Shown here one piece after another: positions 12,320 through 22,875 of a DNA stretch of 64,000 nucleotides; position 1 is the first letter of the stretch; every line of letters starts with the position of its first letter. The stretch is from Dipteris shenzhenensis (taxonomy: Eukaryota; Polypodiophyta; Polypodiopsida; Gleicheniales). The notes beneath the pieces are model-generated. The model was given only the letters and a program-made list of their open reading frames with translations, made no database searches and was not told the origin of the DNA. The position numbers and the translations under genes were made by a program. Where the stretch lies: the NCBI GenBank assembly GCA_047967505.1, contig CM106540.1; one strand, written 5' to 3'.

Positions 12320-13090
12320 ATGGCATCCTCTTCCATGTCTGAAATGGAGTTTTTCAACATTAAAAAGTTTGATGGGACAAACTTTTCTTTGTGGAAAGAA
12401 CAGATAAGGGATGTGCTTATTCAAAAGAAGAAGATTAAACCCTTGGCAGGGATTGAAGCTAAGCCTGCAAATATGTTTGAGGATGATTGGAATGAGTTGG
12501 ATGCATTAGCAAAGTCTACTATTAGACTTCATCTTGCAGAGTCAGTTTATTTCATAGTAGTAAATGAGTAGACTATGAAAGATTTGTGGAAGAAACTGTG
12601 TGCCACTTATGAGAAGGAAACTGCCTCTAATAAAGTTTACCTCATGAACCCCTCATGAAGAGGTTGTTTGAGCTGTAGATGAAGGAAGCAGTCTCCATTG
12701 CTTCTCACTTGAATGAATTCAATATTATTTTCAGCCAACTTTAGGCTCAGAAGATGAATTTTGATACAGAGACTAAGGCAATATTTCTCTTATGTTCATT
12801 GCCATCCTCATGGGATACCTTCCGTACAGCTGTCAATAACTCTGCACCTGGTGGAGTACTGAAATTTGATGATGTTGTGGGTAGCTTGTTGGCCGAGGAG
12901 ATTAGATAGAAGTCTATGGACGGCAACAAGTAGGATGCAGCCTTAAATGTGCAAAGGGGCAGATCACAGTTCAGGGGGAAGTCCCAAGAAAGAGGGAAGT
13001 CTCGTAGCAAATCTAGGGCACAGAACATTGAGTGTTACCACTGTGGCAGAAGGGCCATATGAAAAAGTATTGCTACAAGCTGAAAAGAGA
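12320..13090 (+). pseudogene. Copia-1 gag (broken)
   Basis: ATG at 12320 starts a typical Copia gag (MEFFNIKKFDGTNFSLWKEQI, the F-D-G-x-N-F/Y-x-x-W signature). The frame stops at 12569 (TAG); recognisable gag (WKKLCATYEKETASNK, FLLCSLPSSWDTF, KFDDVVGSLLAEEIR) continues with more in-frame stops. The CCHC zinc knuckle near 13033-13075 is frame-shifted by a missing base relative to the upstream duplicate. Gag would form the virus-like particle; this copy cannot make it whole. Confidence 0.8.
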
Positions 13091-14540
13091 GCAAAAGGAT
13101 AAGAAAAAGAATGTAAATTGGGGTGCAAATCAAAAGGAAGAGAGTCCAAGGGAGGATAAAGGAAAAGTGAAAATCGAGGAGATCAATGCAGTCACACATG
13201 ATAGTGACAATGACGTTCTCTTCATGTCTAGTTTATCTACAGAGTTGCTTACCACTTCAAATGATGCATATTCCCAGGATTGGATTTTGGATTTTGGTGC
13301 TTCATTCCATGTTACTCCCCATAGGGAATGGTTCTCCACTTATGACAGTGGAAAGACAGGTTGTGTGCATCTTGGAAATGACTATGCATGTGACATAGTG
13401 GGAGTAGGTGACATAAAGTTTTCTTTTGCAAATGGGTCTGCATTTATTTTGAAACATGTGAGACATGTGCCTAAGTTGACCAAGAGTCTTATTTCAATGG
13501 GTCAGCTAGATGATGTTGGTTTTCACACCACTTTTGGCTTTCAAAGTTGGAAAATTCAGAAGGGCTCTATGCTTTTGGCCAGGGGTGACAAGTGTGGGAC
13601 TATGTATCCCTTACATGTATCAGGGGTATTTGATCATGTTGTTGCAATAACCGAGCAGCCAAGCACTTCTTTGTGGCATTGCAGGTTGGGGCACATGAGC
13701 CAGAATGGAATGAAACTCTTATGCCATTTGGGTTATGTACCGCATTTGAGTTTCTCTAATTTTGAATTTTGTGAGGACTGTCTCTATGGGAAGCAGATTA
13801 AATCAACCCATAAAAGAAGGGAAAAGAAAGAGTTTGAAAAGCTTGATTTGGTGCATTTAGTCGTATGTGGTCCCATGCCTACACGGTCATTAGGTGGGGC
13901 TGAATACTATGTGACATTCATTGATGATGCAACTAGGAAAGTGTGGGCTTATGCTATAGCTCAGAAGAGTGATGTGTTCCACGTATTTTAGAAATGGCTA
14001 GCCTTGGTTGAGAATCAGTCAGGTAGAATGCTTAAATGCCTATGGACTGACAATGGTAGAGAGTATCTCTCTCATGACTTTCAGCATTTTTGTGATACAC
14101 GTGGGATTAAGAGGGAGCTCACATCCCCTCGTACTCCATAGCAAAATCCAATTGCAAAAAATATGAACTGTACCATTCAAGAAAGGTTGCAATGCATGCT
14201 TTCCAATGCAAGTCTTTTTGGTGGTTTTTGGGCTGAGGCAATGAAGACTGCAGTGCATGTGATCAATAGATCACCTAGTAAGAGTTTGGATGGTGGTATT
14301 CCTGAAGAGGCATGGAGTGGCAAGAAGCCCTCTTACTCTCATTTGCGTATATTTAGGTGTGAGGCATATGCACATGTGCCAAAAGAGCTTCAAAAGAAGC
14401 TAGATCCTAAGTCTAGGAAATGCATCTTTCTGGGTTATGGTGAAAGCGGAGAGATGGGCTATTGTCTCTGGGATCCAGAAGCAAAGAAGATCATATGTAG
14501 CCATGCTTCAATGAGAAGAAGATGCATAAGGCACCCATGA
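13091..14540 (+). pseudogene. Copia-1 protease and integrase (broken)
   Basis: An open frame from 13032 to 13991 carries the lysine-rich gag tail and then the protease active-site region, written DFGASFHVT where Copia has D-S/T-G-A. The HHCC GAG-pre-integrase finger follows (LWHCRLGHMSQNG .. CEDCLYGKQ), then the start of the integrase core (VTFIDDATRKVWAY). TAG at 13989-13991 interrupts it. The core resumes (WTDNGREYLSHDF, first stop near 14140 in TPRTP*QNP) and runs on through the conserved C-terminal part (HLRIFRCEAYAHVP, RKCIFLGYGE) to about 14500. At least two stops and a later shift make it non-functional. Confidence 0.85.
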
Positions 14541-14749
14541 GGGATGTTGAAATGAGGAGAATCACTTTCCAGGATGTGAATCCACCTGCATATGTTGATA
14601 GACATCAAGCTGTCCATGCACCAAATGTGCAAGAAATGATACCACCAAATACTCCCACAGATATACAATCAAGGGTAGATGATGGATCATCAATTGGTGG
14701 AAATGATGAGCCAAATGTGGCTGATATGCAAGTGGGATAGCAAGCTGAA

Positions 14750-15728
14750 ATGCCCTTGAGAAGATCATCTAGAGTGTCTAGACTACCTGATAGGTTTGTT
14801 CCAGGGGTAGACTATGTGATGCTTACTAATTGCGGGGAGACTTCTTACTACAAAGAGGCTATGATGCACGAGGATCAATGCAAGTGGGAGTATGCTATGC
14901 AATCAGAGATGAGTTCACTTATGAAGAATAAGACTTGGGACTTGGTTTCTTTGCCACATGGAAAGAAAGCATTGCCATGTAAATGGGTCTACAAAATGAA
15001 GGTCGCAGGTGATGAAGGTCACAGGTGATGATGTGCATAGGTACAAGGCCCATTTGGTCGCTAAAGGGTTCAAGCAAGATAAGGGTGTGGACTTTGATGA
15101 GATATTCTCTCCGGTTGTGAAGATGACCACACTTAGATGCATGCTTGGACTAGTGGCAACAGAGGATATAGAGCTTATGCAGATGGATGTCAAGACAGCT
15201 TTCTTGCATGGGGATTTGCATGAGGAAATTTACATGGTACAGCCGGAAGGCTTTGAAGAAAAGGGCAAAGAACATTTAGTTTGCAAGCTAAAGAAGAGTC
15301 TCTATGGTCTTAAGCAAGTGCCTAGGGAATGGTATCAAAAGTTTGATGCTTTCATTCGGTCCCAGGGTTTTAGAAGGAGTGAAATTGATCACTGCCTCTA
15401 CATTAAAAGGGCTAAGGATAATAGCCTGATAATCCTGGCACTATATGTGGATGATATGCTATTGGCTAGCAGGAATACTTATGAGCTAGATGCATTAAAG
15501 GCCAAGTTGCATGAGGCCTTTGATATGAAGGATTTGGGACTTGCAGGTCATATTCTTGGTATGTGCGTCACACGTGATCAGAGTAGGAAACTCCTTTGGC
15601 TTTCACAGAAGGAGTATGTTACAAAAGTATTGCAGCATTTCAATATGGAGGGGGGGAAGGCAGTGAGTACTCCATTGCCTCCATATGCCAGTGAAACTGA
15701 GTCATACAGATTGTCCCAAATCAGATGA
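14750..15728 (+). pseudogene. Copia-1 reverse transcriptase (broken)
   Basis: Two overlapping frames encode the RT. The first (14750-15028) holds the entry region (WEYAMQSEMSSLMKNKTWDLV, CKWVYKMKV). A short local duplication around GATGAAGGTCACAGGTGATG (15006-15030) shifts the frame into 15009-15728, which carries HLVAKGFKQDKGVDF, MDVKTAFLHGDLHEEIY, LKKSLYGLKQVPREWY and the catalytic YVDDM. The frame ends at 15728, before the RT-RNase H connection. Confidence 0.85.
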
Positions 15729-15779
15729 GGAGAGGGCCATGATGGCCAAGGTTCCTTTGCATCAGCGGTTGGGAGTCTT

Positions 15780-16415
15780 ATGTATGCTATGATAGCTACT
15801 AGACCAGACATTGCATTTGCAGTGGGAGTTGTTAGCCGGTATATGGCTAATCCAAGAAAGAGGCATTGGGAGGCAGTTAAGTGCATCATGAGGTACATGA
15901 AGGGTACCAAGGAGATGTGCATCTGCTTTGGTAAAGGAGACATGCGTGTACTTGGGTACACAGATTCAGACTATGCAGGGCATGTGGATAGTAGGAGATC
16001 TACTTCTGGTTATGTGTTCACCTTTGCAGGTGGTACAGTGTCGTGGATGTCTCGCGCACAGAAGTGTGTTGCTTTGTCTACCACAGAGGCTGAGTATGTT
16101 GCAGCCATAGAGGGTTGCAAGGAGGCTATATGGCTTGATCGGCTAGTGGGAGATTTGGGGATTCATACAGGTGTACTGACATTGCATAGTGATTCCATGA
16201 GTGCTATTCAGCTAGCACGGACTCCAGTCTTTCATGCAAAGCCCAAACACATTGAGGTCAGTAACCATTTCATCAAGGAGGTACTTGAGGACAAGTGCAT
16301 AGAGCTTGTCAAGGTTCATACAGATGATAACCCTGTAGATATGTTGACGAAGAGTCTACCTAGTCAGCGGTTTGAGTATTGTCGTGTATTGATGGGCATC
16401 GGGGGCATCGGATAG
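15780..16415 (+). pseudogene. Copia-1 RNase H domain (open)
   Basis: This 211-codon open frame holds the end of the RT connection (IATRPDIAFAVGVVSRYM) and a Copia RNase H: GYTDSDYAGHVDSRRSTSGY with the first Asp, STTEAEY with the Glu, HSDSMSAI with the second Asp, and the KHIEVSNHFIKE tail. The catalytic residues look intact, but it is separated from the RT by a frame break and has no start of its own, so it is a fragment of the polyprotein. Confidence 0.85.
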
Positions 16416-16468
16416 TATGCTCACTGGTTGTTCTCCCTTAAAGGCACATTGTCCTTTAAGTGGGAGGT

Positions 16469-16827
16469 TGTGGGGGTTAAAGGTCACTGTGCCTTTACCC
16501 CGGTTATGTACAATACTCAAACACATATATAAATGAATGAAAAAGAAGATTAGGGTGTTCTGCACCCACCAAAACTTGTGTGGCTCTCTGTCTCTCTCTC
16601 TCCCTCTTCCGTTCTTGCTTCCATTGAGAGCACTCTCAAGGTCGTGGGGGTTAAAGGCCACTGTACCTTAACCCCAGTTATGTACAATACTCAAACACAT
16701 ATATATATGGATGACATAGAAGATTAGGGTGTTCTGCACCCACCAAAACTTGTTTGACTCTCTCTTCTGGCTCTCCCTCTCTCTCTCACCTTCCTTCATT
16801 CTGCTTCCATTGTTGAGATCTCTTAAG
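16469..16827 (+). repeat. Copia-1 3' LTR-like unit, present twice in tandem
   Basis: A unit of about 174 bp starts TGTGGGGGTTAAAGG at 16469 and recurs at 16643 with C for the first T. Both contain ACCCC..GTTATGTACAATACTCAAACAC, ATTAGGGTGTTCTGCACCCA, a CT-rich stretch and a TGCTTCCATTG end. Position directly after RNase H and a purine tract marks it as the LTR. The tandem doubling is unusual and no 5' counterpart was found. Confidence 0.7.
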
Positions 16828-17190
16828 AATATTCCAAAATAGGATTCCAATTTTCATTCTCTATACATCAAAAAAGTCTAGATCCCCTTGATAAGAGTTC
16901 TTCATACTTTTGAATGGTTAAATTTCCACATCAATGGCTGGGTGAACAAGCGCTTGATACTTTGTTGATGTGTCTTGATGAGAAATTCAACTCCCATCAA
17001 ATAATGTATCGACATCCTTAATGCATGAACAACAATGTTCAATTCTTTATCATAATTAATTGCATTCAGCTGGTTTTAACTTTCAACTCTCATATGCTAT
17101 AGAATGTCCATCTTGCATAAGGACTGCTCCAATTCCATAACCACTAGCATATGTCACAACTGCAAAGAATGGTCTAGAAAAATCTAGTAG
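16828..17190. other. Stretch between Copia-1 and Gypsy-1 without recognised gene
   Basis: The minus frame near 17190 begins to resemble the RT/RNase H linker of Gypsy-1. The remainder shows nothing recognisable. Confidence 0.4.
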
Positions 17191-17199
17191 TTGCAACAC

Positions 17200-17945
17200 A
17201 GGAGCTTTCATAAGAGCTTATTTTGAAGCTACAAAGGATTTATCTTAATGCTCAGTCCAAAGAAAATTCTTAGCTTTTCTAAGAAGTTCTATCAATGGAT
17301 GTGCAACGAATGTGAAATTCTTAACAAACTTCCTATAAAATCCACATAATCCAAAGACTGTGATCTTAGTTCATATATATCTTGAGGTTTAGGCTATGTG
17401 ACTATAAATTTGATCTTCTTTGGGTCTACTCAAATCCCATCAGCAGCTGATACTAAGTGACCCAAACTCTATCTGATCTTGAAAGAAACTACTCTTCTCA
17501 GGATTTATATACAATTGGCCTTCTTTCAAGAGTGAAAAGACAAATCTCATATGTTCCTTGTGTTCTTCAATGTCTTTACTAAACACCAAAATATTGTCAA
17601 AAAATAGTACACAATCTTGGTGTTTAAAAAAGATCTGACTCATCATTCTACTGAAAGTAGCTAGAGCATTAGTTAGCCCAAATGACATAACTAAGAATTC
17701 ATAATGCCCCGTTTGTGTTTAAAAAACTGTCTTGTATATATCCTCTTCTACCATACAAATGTGATTATAACTGGATTTAATATCGATCTTACTAAAGACC
17801 TTATCCCCTCCCAGTTTATCCAAAAGATCTATCCTAGGGATTGGATACTTTTTTTCATAGTGATTTGTTTAGTGCATGGTAGTCAAAGCACATCCAATAG
17901 GTTCCATTTTTTCTTTTTGACCAACAAGAGAGGTGCTCCATAAGG
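17200..17945 (-). pseudogene. Gypsy-1 reverse transcriptase (broken)
   Basis: Minus-strand translation shows the Gypsy RT in order: GAPLLVGQKEK, YPIPRIDLLDKLGG, FSKIDIKSSYNHI, YEFLVMSFGLTNALATF, and the catalytic box written FFDNILVFS where FxDD is required, so the second Asp is Asn (a G-to-A type change). It continues into EHMRFVFSLLKEGQLYINPEKSSFF and, after stops, FCGFYRKFVKNF. At least three stops interrupt it. Confidence 0.8.
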
Positions 17946-18329
17946 GGAACTCCTAGGTCTTATCAATCCTCACATTATTAATTCCTCCAATTGCCTTTGA
18001 ATTTCCTTTTGTTCAATTTAAGTGACTCTATAGGGTGCCTTGCAAGGTGGAGTATTTTCCGGTAGGATTTCTATCCTATGATCTTCAAGTCTAGAACATG
18101 GTAGTCTAGGTGGTAAATCCTCAAAAACAATCAAAAAAATGAGATAGAAACTCTTGGAGAGTAGGTTTAGTATTTGGCTGAGTAGCCATCACCATATTGA
18201 CCAAAATCAAATATGTTTTCTCACATTTTCTAATTGCTCTCTTGACTTGTGTATGATTGAGTAAAGAACTAGTTTTAGTTTTCATAAAACCCTTCAGGCA
18301 TATTTCTTGTTTGTCCTTCTCAATCCACA

Positions 18330-19450
18330 ACTAAAGTGAGTCATAATCTATCTTAGGTTTATACTAATGTCTCAAGGACATTCCTAAGAAGATGTCGACT
18401 CCTTGTAAGGATGCTACTAAGAAGTCTTGCCTATCTTTATAGGGTTTGATTGAAATCTCTAGATTCTTGACTTTTCTAGTATAGTTATACTTAATCTTGG
18501 TGAAAGCAGCTTTAATTTTGTAGTGAGATGGGACTGACTCTAGGTTTAGCTTTGACAAAGCTCTTTCCAAGATGAATTCATGTAGAATAACAACTTATTG
18601 ACCATTAATAAAACTTTTCATTTGTAAAAGAGCATGACAATTATATTTACCTTCACCTTTGGATTGGCTTTGTGTCGTGTCACCCTCTTGCTTGGTTGTG
18701 TTATCCTCGATCATATGTACTTTTGCCGTTGGAGTCTTCTTTCTTTCTGGACATTTAGTTGCTATATGTCCCACCTTATTGCACTTGTAACATCATATTT
18801 CTTTGTTCTTGAAATTTTGGCCATTGGTCTTTGAAATCTATTTTATGTGGCATAAAACTAAATTTAGATTTCAAAAAAGACTTTTTATCAAACTTCCTCT
18901 TTTTATGGAAGCATACGGATTAGTCCAAATTCTTCCCTTCTTTTGGCATTCCATTTTCCTTCTCATAATTCATGGCAAGTGAAATGGCAGAATTAAGTGA
19001 ATGCGGACGGAACATAAACATGCTACATATTTCCTTTGTTGATCTTGCTCACTCACTTTTTTTAGGAATTGTAAAATTGAATAAAGTTTGCCAAAACCTG
19101 TCAATATATGTAGACATCGTTGCTTTATTAAATTTCCTAAAAATATCCCATTTTTTAGTAGCTTTTACCTTGAAGTTTGCTAGAAGAAAATCTTTCTTGA
19201 TAAGCCCCTGAAAAGACTTCAAAGTATCTGGTAATCCTCTATGTGCTTAGTGATAGGCCACCAGAGTGTAGCATTCTCAACTAAATAGCAACACATTTGA
19301 TTTTATATTTTTCAAAGAATTTCTCCCCTGAAAAATAATTGTCCAGCTGGCTAATCCATGACAAAACAGTGTGCACATCTTTCTTCCCATCAAAATTTTG
19401 GAACATGAAAGATTTTCTACTTATTTTGTTTTCCTGACTTCTGTGATTAT
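18330..19450 (-). pseudogene. Gypsy-1 gag and protease region (broken)
   Basis: Gag words on the minus strand include FDGKKDVHTVLSWISQLDNYF and a complete CCHC knuckle CYKCNKVGHIATKCP at about 18740-18790. Downstream frames (HEFILERALSKLNLES, DFLVASLQGVDIFLGMSLRH) fit the Gypsy protease, but the D-S/T-G active-site segment before HEFI is missing. Several stops break the gag between 19400 and 18950. Confidence 0.65.
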
Positions 19451-19529
19451 GGTTTTAACTTTTAACTTTCCCTTCCCCTTAAGAATGGTTTACATCCTTG
19501 GAAACAAAATTGAAAAACCTCCTCTAGAG

Positions 19530-20690
19530 ATTGCTTACCCTTTCCCACTTTGAACTCTCTTCAAGTCTATCTTTCCACTTAACCATACGTTCTTGCCATA
19601 TTGTATGTCGCGTTCTTTTTTCTTGTAGCTCTAAAATTCTTTCTAGTTCATGTGGTAAAATAGAAGGCTCAATGAGTTCAACTATGAATTCATTTCCAAT
19701 GAGACTATCATCATCTCTCCTAGCTTTCCTTTTAGCCTACTCACATGAAAAACTGGATGTACTCTACATCCCTCTGGCAAGGCTAATTTGTAAGCAAGTT
19801 CTCCAATCTGTTACGTATTAGAAATGGTCAACAATACCTATGAGACAACTTTGGACATTTACATGTCTTTAGGTAGTCTAAAGATTCAGGTACCTTGAGA
19901 TAGACTTTTTCATTTTCTTTAAACTCCAACCTTCTATGGTGGGGTTTTGCATAACTTCTTGCTCTATCTTGAGACCTTCTGATGCTATCTTTAGCTAGCT
20001 TAAGCATTTTGATTCATATCCTCAAGAAAGTCTTTGGCTTCTCGAACCTTCTCTTTTTCGAGTCCCACTACAACAAGCGCTCTAGGTTGAAATCCATACA
20101 TCATCATGAATGGACTAAAACCTATAGCTAAATGTTTGGCATTGTTATATGCGAATTCTGGAAAATTATTGTCCCCAATTAGCTTGAAGCATATCCTCAA
20201 TGACCTGATTGACCCTTTTAGTTGGACCATCACTCTGTGGATGATCCACAGTGCTTGTATTCAAAGAAGTTTCCAACCTTAGAAACACAGTCCTCCAAAT
20301 ATTGCTATTGAATTGGCTATCATGGTCATTAACAATATCGGTGTCTGCTAGCCCGTACAATTTATAAAAATGCTCCACAAAAAGCTTGGCTAATTCTAGA
20401 TTTTTAACCTCTTAATTGGTTAGAATAAAGTGATCCATCTTGGTCAATCAATCCACAATTACCCACATAAAGTCGTGCCCCCTCTGTGTCCTAGGTTATC
20501 CAATAATAAAATCCATGGAGATACTTTCCCATTTGCCAGATGGAATCTCCAATTGGTATAGACTACCTTAAGACATTCAACCTTATTGACCTGGCATTTT
20601 TGGCACTTCAATACGTAATCTTGGACATCCTTATCTATTCTAGGCCAAAAGAATTGTGTCTTCAGAAGCGCATACCAGTGTAGCAAGATA
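19530..20690 (-). pseudogene. Gypsy-1 integrase with chromodomain-like tail (broken)
   Basis: The zinc-binding part (WYALLKTQFFWPRIDKDV, CQKCQVNK) lies at about 20685-20570. The catalytic core (IVNDHDSQFNSNIWR, STVDHPQSDGPTKRVNQVIEDML) lies at 20378-20166, followed by PEFAYNNAKHLAIGFSPFMMMYG. The tail (LALPEGCRVHPVFHVSRLKG) and a chromodomain-like segment (ILELQEKRTRHTIWQERMVKWK) follow at about 19800-19540. The order within the integrase is normal; frames change several times. Confidence 0.8.
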
Positions 20691-20905
20691 AGAGGGCTTT
20701 ACTAACTCAAACTGCTCAGCCTGTGACTTGAACATAGAGGGCTTTACTAACTTCAACTCCCCAGCCATGACTCAAACATAGAGGGTGTTACTGACTCAAA
20801 TAGCCCATAGAGGGATTTACTGACTCAAACATAGAGGGCTTTACTGACTCAAACATAGAGGGCTTTACTAACTCAAACATAGAGTGCTTCACTAACTCAA
20901 ACTGC
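20688..20905. repeat. Minisatellite, about 24-bp unit
   Basis: Repeats of the type TAGAGGGCTTTACTGACTCAAACA occur about eight times, regular (24 bp) from about 20810 to 20890 and more degenerate upstream. The minus strand gives a short periodic peptide (VKPSMFES), an artefact of the 24-bp period being a multiple of three. Confidence 0.8.
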
Positions 20906-21081
20906 CCTGTCGTGACTACCAGAGTGTTCCCTCTTACAATGTGACCCTCTCTCTGTTTTTCCTTCTCTTTCTCTTCCTCTCTATGTAGAGCCCTCTCTCT
21001 AGTAGTCTCCCCCCAGGCCAATGCATGCCATGTGGACCTTCTGCATGCCAAGTGTCCTTCCAAAGGACCGTAACCACTTAA

Positions 21082-21433
21082 TGTTGAGATATCGAGCTCC
21101 ACTCGTGATATACTAGGGTGACCGTTGTGCATTTATGTCACCGACTTATTAGCTGCAAATGCGGTTGGTACACCGCCCATGAATAATAGCTGGATGACAG
21201 CTATCCTTATGTACTCTAGTTCGTGGCTCAGTTAGTATGCCACCTTAGTTAGCTGAGTTTGGTTTGAGACCCACATATAGGGTTCTTCTATTTCTTTGTA
21301 CTAGAGTTCTTTTGGCTTTCACAACTAAGAAAAGGAAAACTATTTTCAGCCTCCACCTTTGTGTGTATTCCCCCATTGTGTATGTGAGAAAGCCGCAAGT
21401 GAGACTCCTTCCTTCTCTCCCACTATCTTCACA
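21082..21433 (+). repeat. Copia-2 5' LTR
   Basis: 352 bp, TG..CA ends. It would carry the promoter and polyadenylation signals; the CACATATAGGG stretch near 21272 is a TATA-like candidate. Compared by eye with 26298-26649 there are about 13 differences (about 3.7 percent), all A/G or C/T. Confidence 0.93.
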
Positions 21434-21445
21434 TGGTATCAGAGC
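21434..21445 (+). promoter_or_regulatory. Copia-2 primer-binding site
   Basis: TGGTATCAGAGC directly follows the 5' LTR. This is the standard plant Copia primer-binding site, complementary to the 3' end of initiator Met-tRNA. Confidence 0.92.
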
Positions 21446-21976
21446 CTAGTTCGTGGTAAGGAGCTCAAGAAAGCAAACCAATTTCGCGGCGTCCTGGTAA
21501 GAGGACCAGTGTTGCTTTCCTTTTTCGAGTTTGGGAGCAAATCTCTACAGGTAGCACAGCCGGAAAGTGCAAGAGTGCATTGTCTCAAATTGAGACGCCC
21601 TTCGCGATGTGGCGAGAGGGCAATATATGCTGCGAGACAAGGGCAAGGCCCTTGGTGACTTTATTTTTCTAATTCGAGGCCATTTCGGGACCCGCTTTGG
21701 AGGCGGAAGTTCTCCGTAAGCACTGAGAAAAAGGCCCTGTTTTTGCTGTACGACCACTGCTCCGTAGGTCGGTAAAAAGTGCCGCAGAAATTGCATCATA
21801 TGCCTGTGCGCAAAGATATTGGGAGTTACAGAATCATCCTTACTACCTGTTGATGCAAAATCGTCACTAGGAAGTGACTTTGTGTTTAAATACCACTTTC
21901 TCAGTTTTGCAGATTTGCCCTTGTGAGGCAGAAGCTGTGTTTTTTGCAGTGATAGAATATTTTGCAGTGTTCTGTA

Positions 21977-22875
21977 ATGGCATCTGATTCTCTTTCACAG
22001 ATTGTCACTGAAAAGCTTGACAAGAACAACTTCCAAGCATGGAAGTTCAGAATGACGAATTTCCTTATGGGAAAAGGGTATTGGGAGTTCATTACAGGAA
22101 ATGAAGAAGAACCAATTCTTCCTATTGTTCCCAATCAACAGGAAATGCAGGCATTTAAAAGATGGCATGAGAGAGCCAGAAAAGTTATGTATTAGCTGTC
22201 TATCAGTATTTCAGATTCTATGATTATGCATATTCAGGATGCAAGTATGCCAAACGAGGCATGGGATACTTTGGCAAAAATGTACAGCACAAATACGCAA
22301 GCCAGGAAAATGCAGCTCAAGCAAGAGTTGCACAATGTGCAGAGAGAAAATATGAGCATCAATGACTACCACATGAAGGTGACGGAAATTGCAGATGCAC
22401 TTGCTTCCATTGGGTCGCCAATGGAAGATGATGATTTAGTTTCTATGACCTTGAATGGTCTATGAAAGGATTATGCACAGTTCTGGACATCCATTGCCGT
22501 CTGTGAAAAATTTCATGATTTTGAGGATTTGTTTGCTCTTCTAATTTCTGAAGAGCAGAGAAATGGTGGTGCATCTTCTTCAGGAGGAACTTCAAAAGAA
22601 ACTGTCTTCTACTTAAATGCTGGAAGAGGTAGAGGTAGAGGTAGAGCAGGCCGATCTGGAGGCTGTGGTAGAAATCAAAATATGCAGCAAACTCAAGAAA
22701 ACCAGTCCTATGGAGGAGGACGTGGTAACTTTAGAGGTAGGGGGAGCCAAAGAGGTCGTGGTGGATGGCAGAGAGGCCAAAATGCAAACAGCAATGTTGA
22801 ACGCTACTATTGTGGTAAAATGGGTCATATGGCTAAAGACTACTATAAAAAGCTGAATGACATCATGAATGGAAA
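21977..22875 (+). pseudogene. Copia-2 gag (broken)
   Basis: ATG at 21977 starts a gag with KLDKNNFQAWKFRM (the capsid entry motif), then NEAWDTLAKMYST and LKQELHNVQRENMSINDY. A Gly/Arg-rich basic region (GRGRGRAGRSGG) and a zinc knuckle follow. The knuckle reads YYCGKMGHMAKDYYK: two expected Cys are Tyr, a G-to-A type change. Stops in the same frame at 22193 (TAG) and 22463 (TGA) break it. About 540 bp of leader separates the 5' LTR from the start codon. Confidence 0.85.

Larger units (their letters stand above)
11874..16827 (+). mobile_element. Copia-1: 5'-truncated Ty1/Copia retrotransposon
   Basis: Order on the plus strand: a stray 3' gag piece, a gag start, zinc knuckle, protease, integrase, reverse transcriptase, RNase H, then two tandem copies of an LTR-like unit. 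The PR-IN-RT-RH order is diagnostic for Copia. No matching 5' LTR or primer-binding site was seen upstream, and numerous stops and frameshifts break the polyprotein, so it is a dead copy. The polypurine stretch just before 16469 (AGTGGGAGG) fits the plus-strand primer site. Confidence 0.85.
17190..20690 (-). mobile_element. Gypsy-1: Ty3/Gypsy (chromovirus) remnant in permuted order
   Basis: Reading along the minus strand, integrase comes first (20690-19960), then an integrase tail with a chromodomain-like segment (about 19800-19530), then gag (about 19450-18740), protease region (about 18640-18330) and RT (about 17945-17200). The normal order is gag-PR-RT-RH-IN, so the pol end precedes gag with only about 100 bp and no recognisable LTR between. 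RNase H is absent. All domains contain stops or shifts. Confidence 0.75.

Noticed and set aside
20688-20905. Regular short repeats considered as a CRISPR-like array
   Set aside because: The units are contiguous 24-bp copies without unique spacers, in a plant nuclear context; it is a minisatellite.
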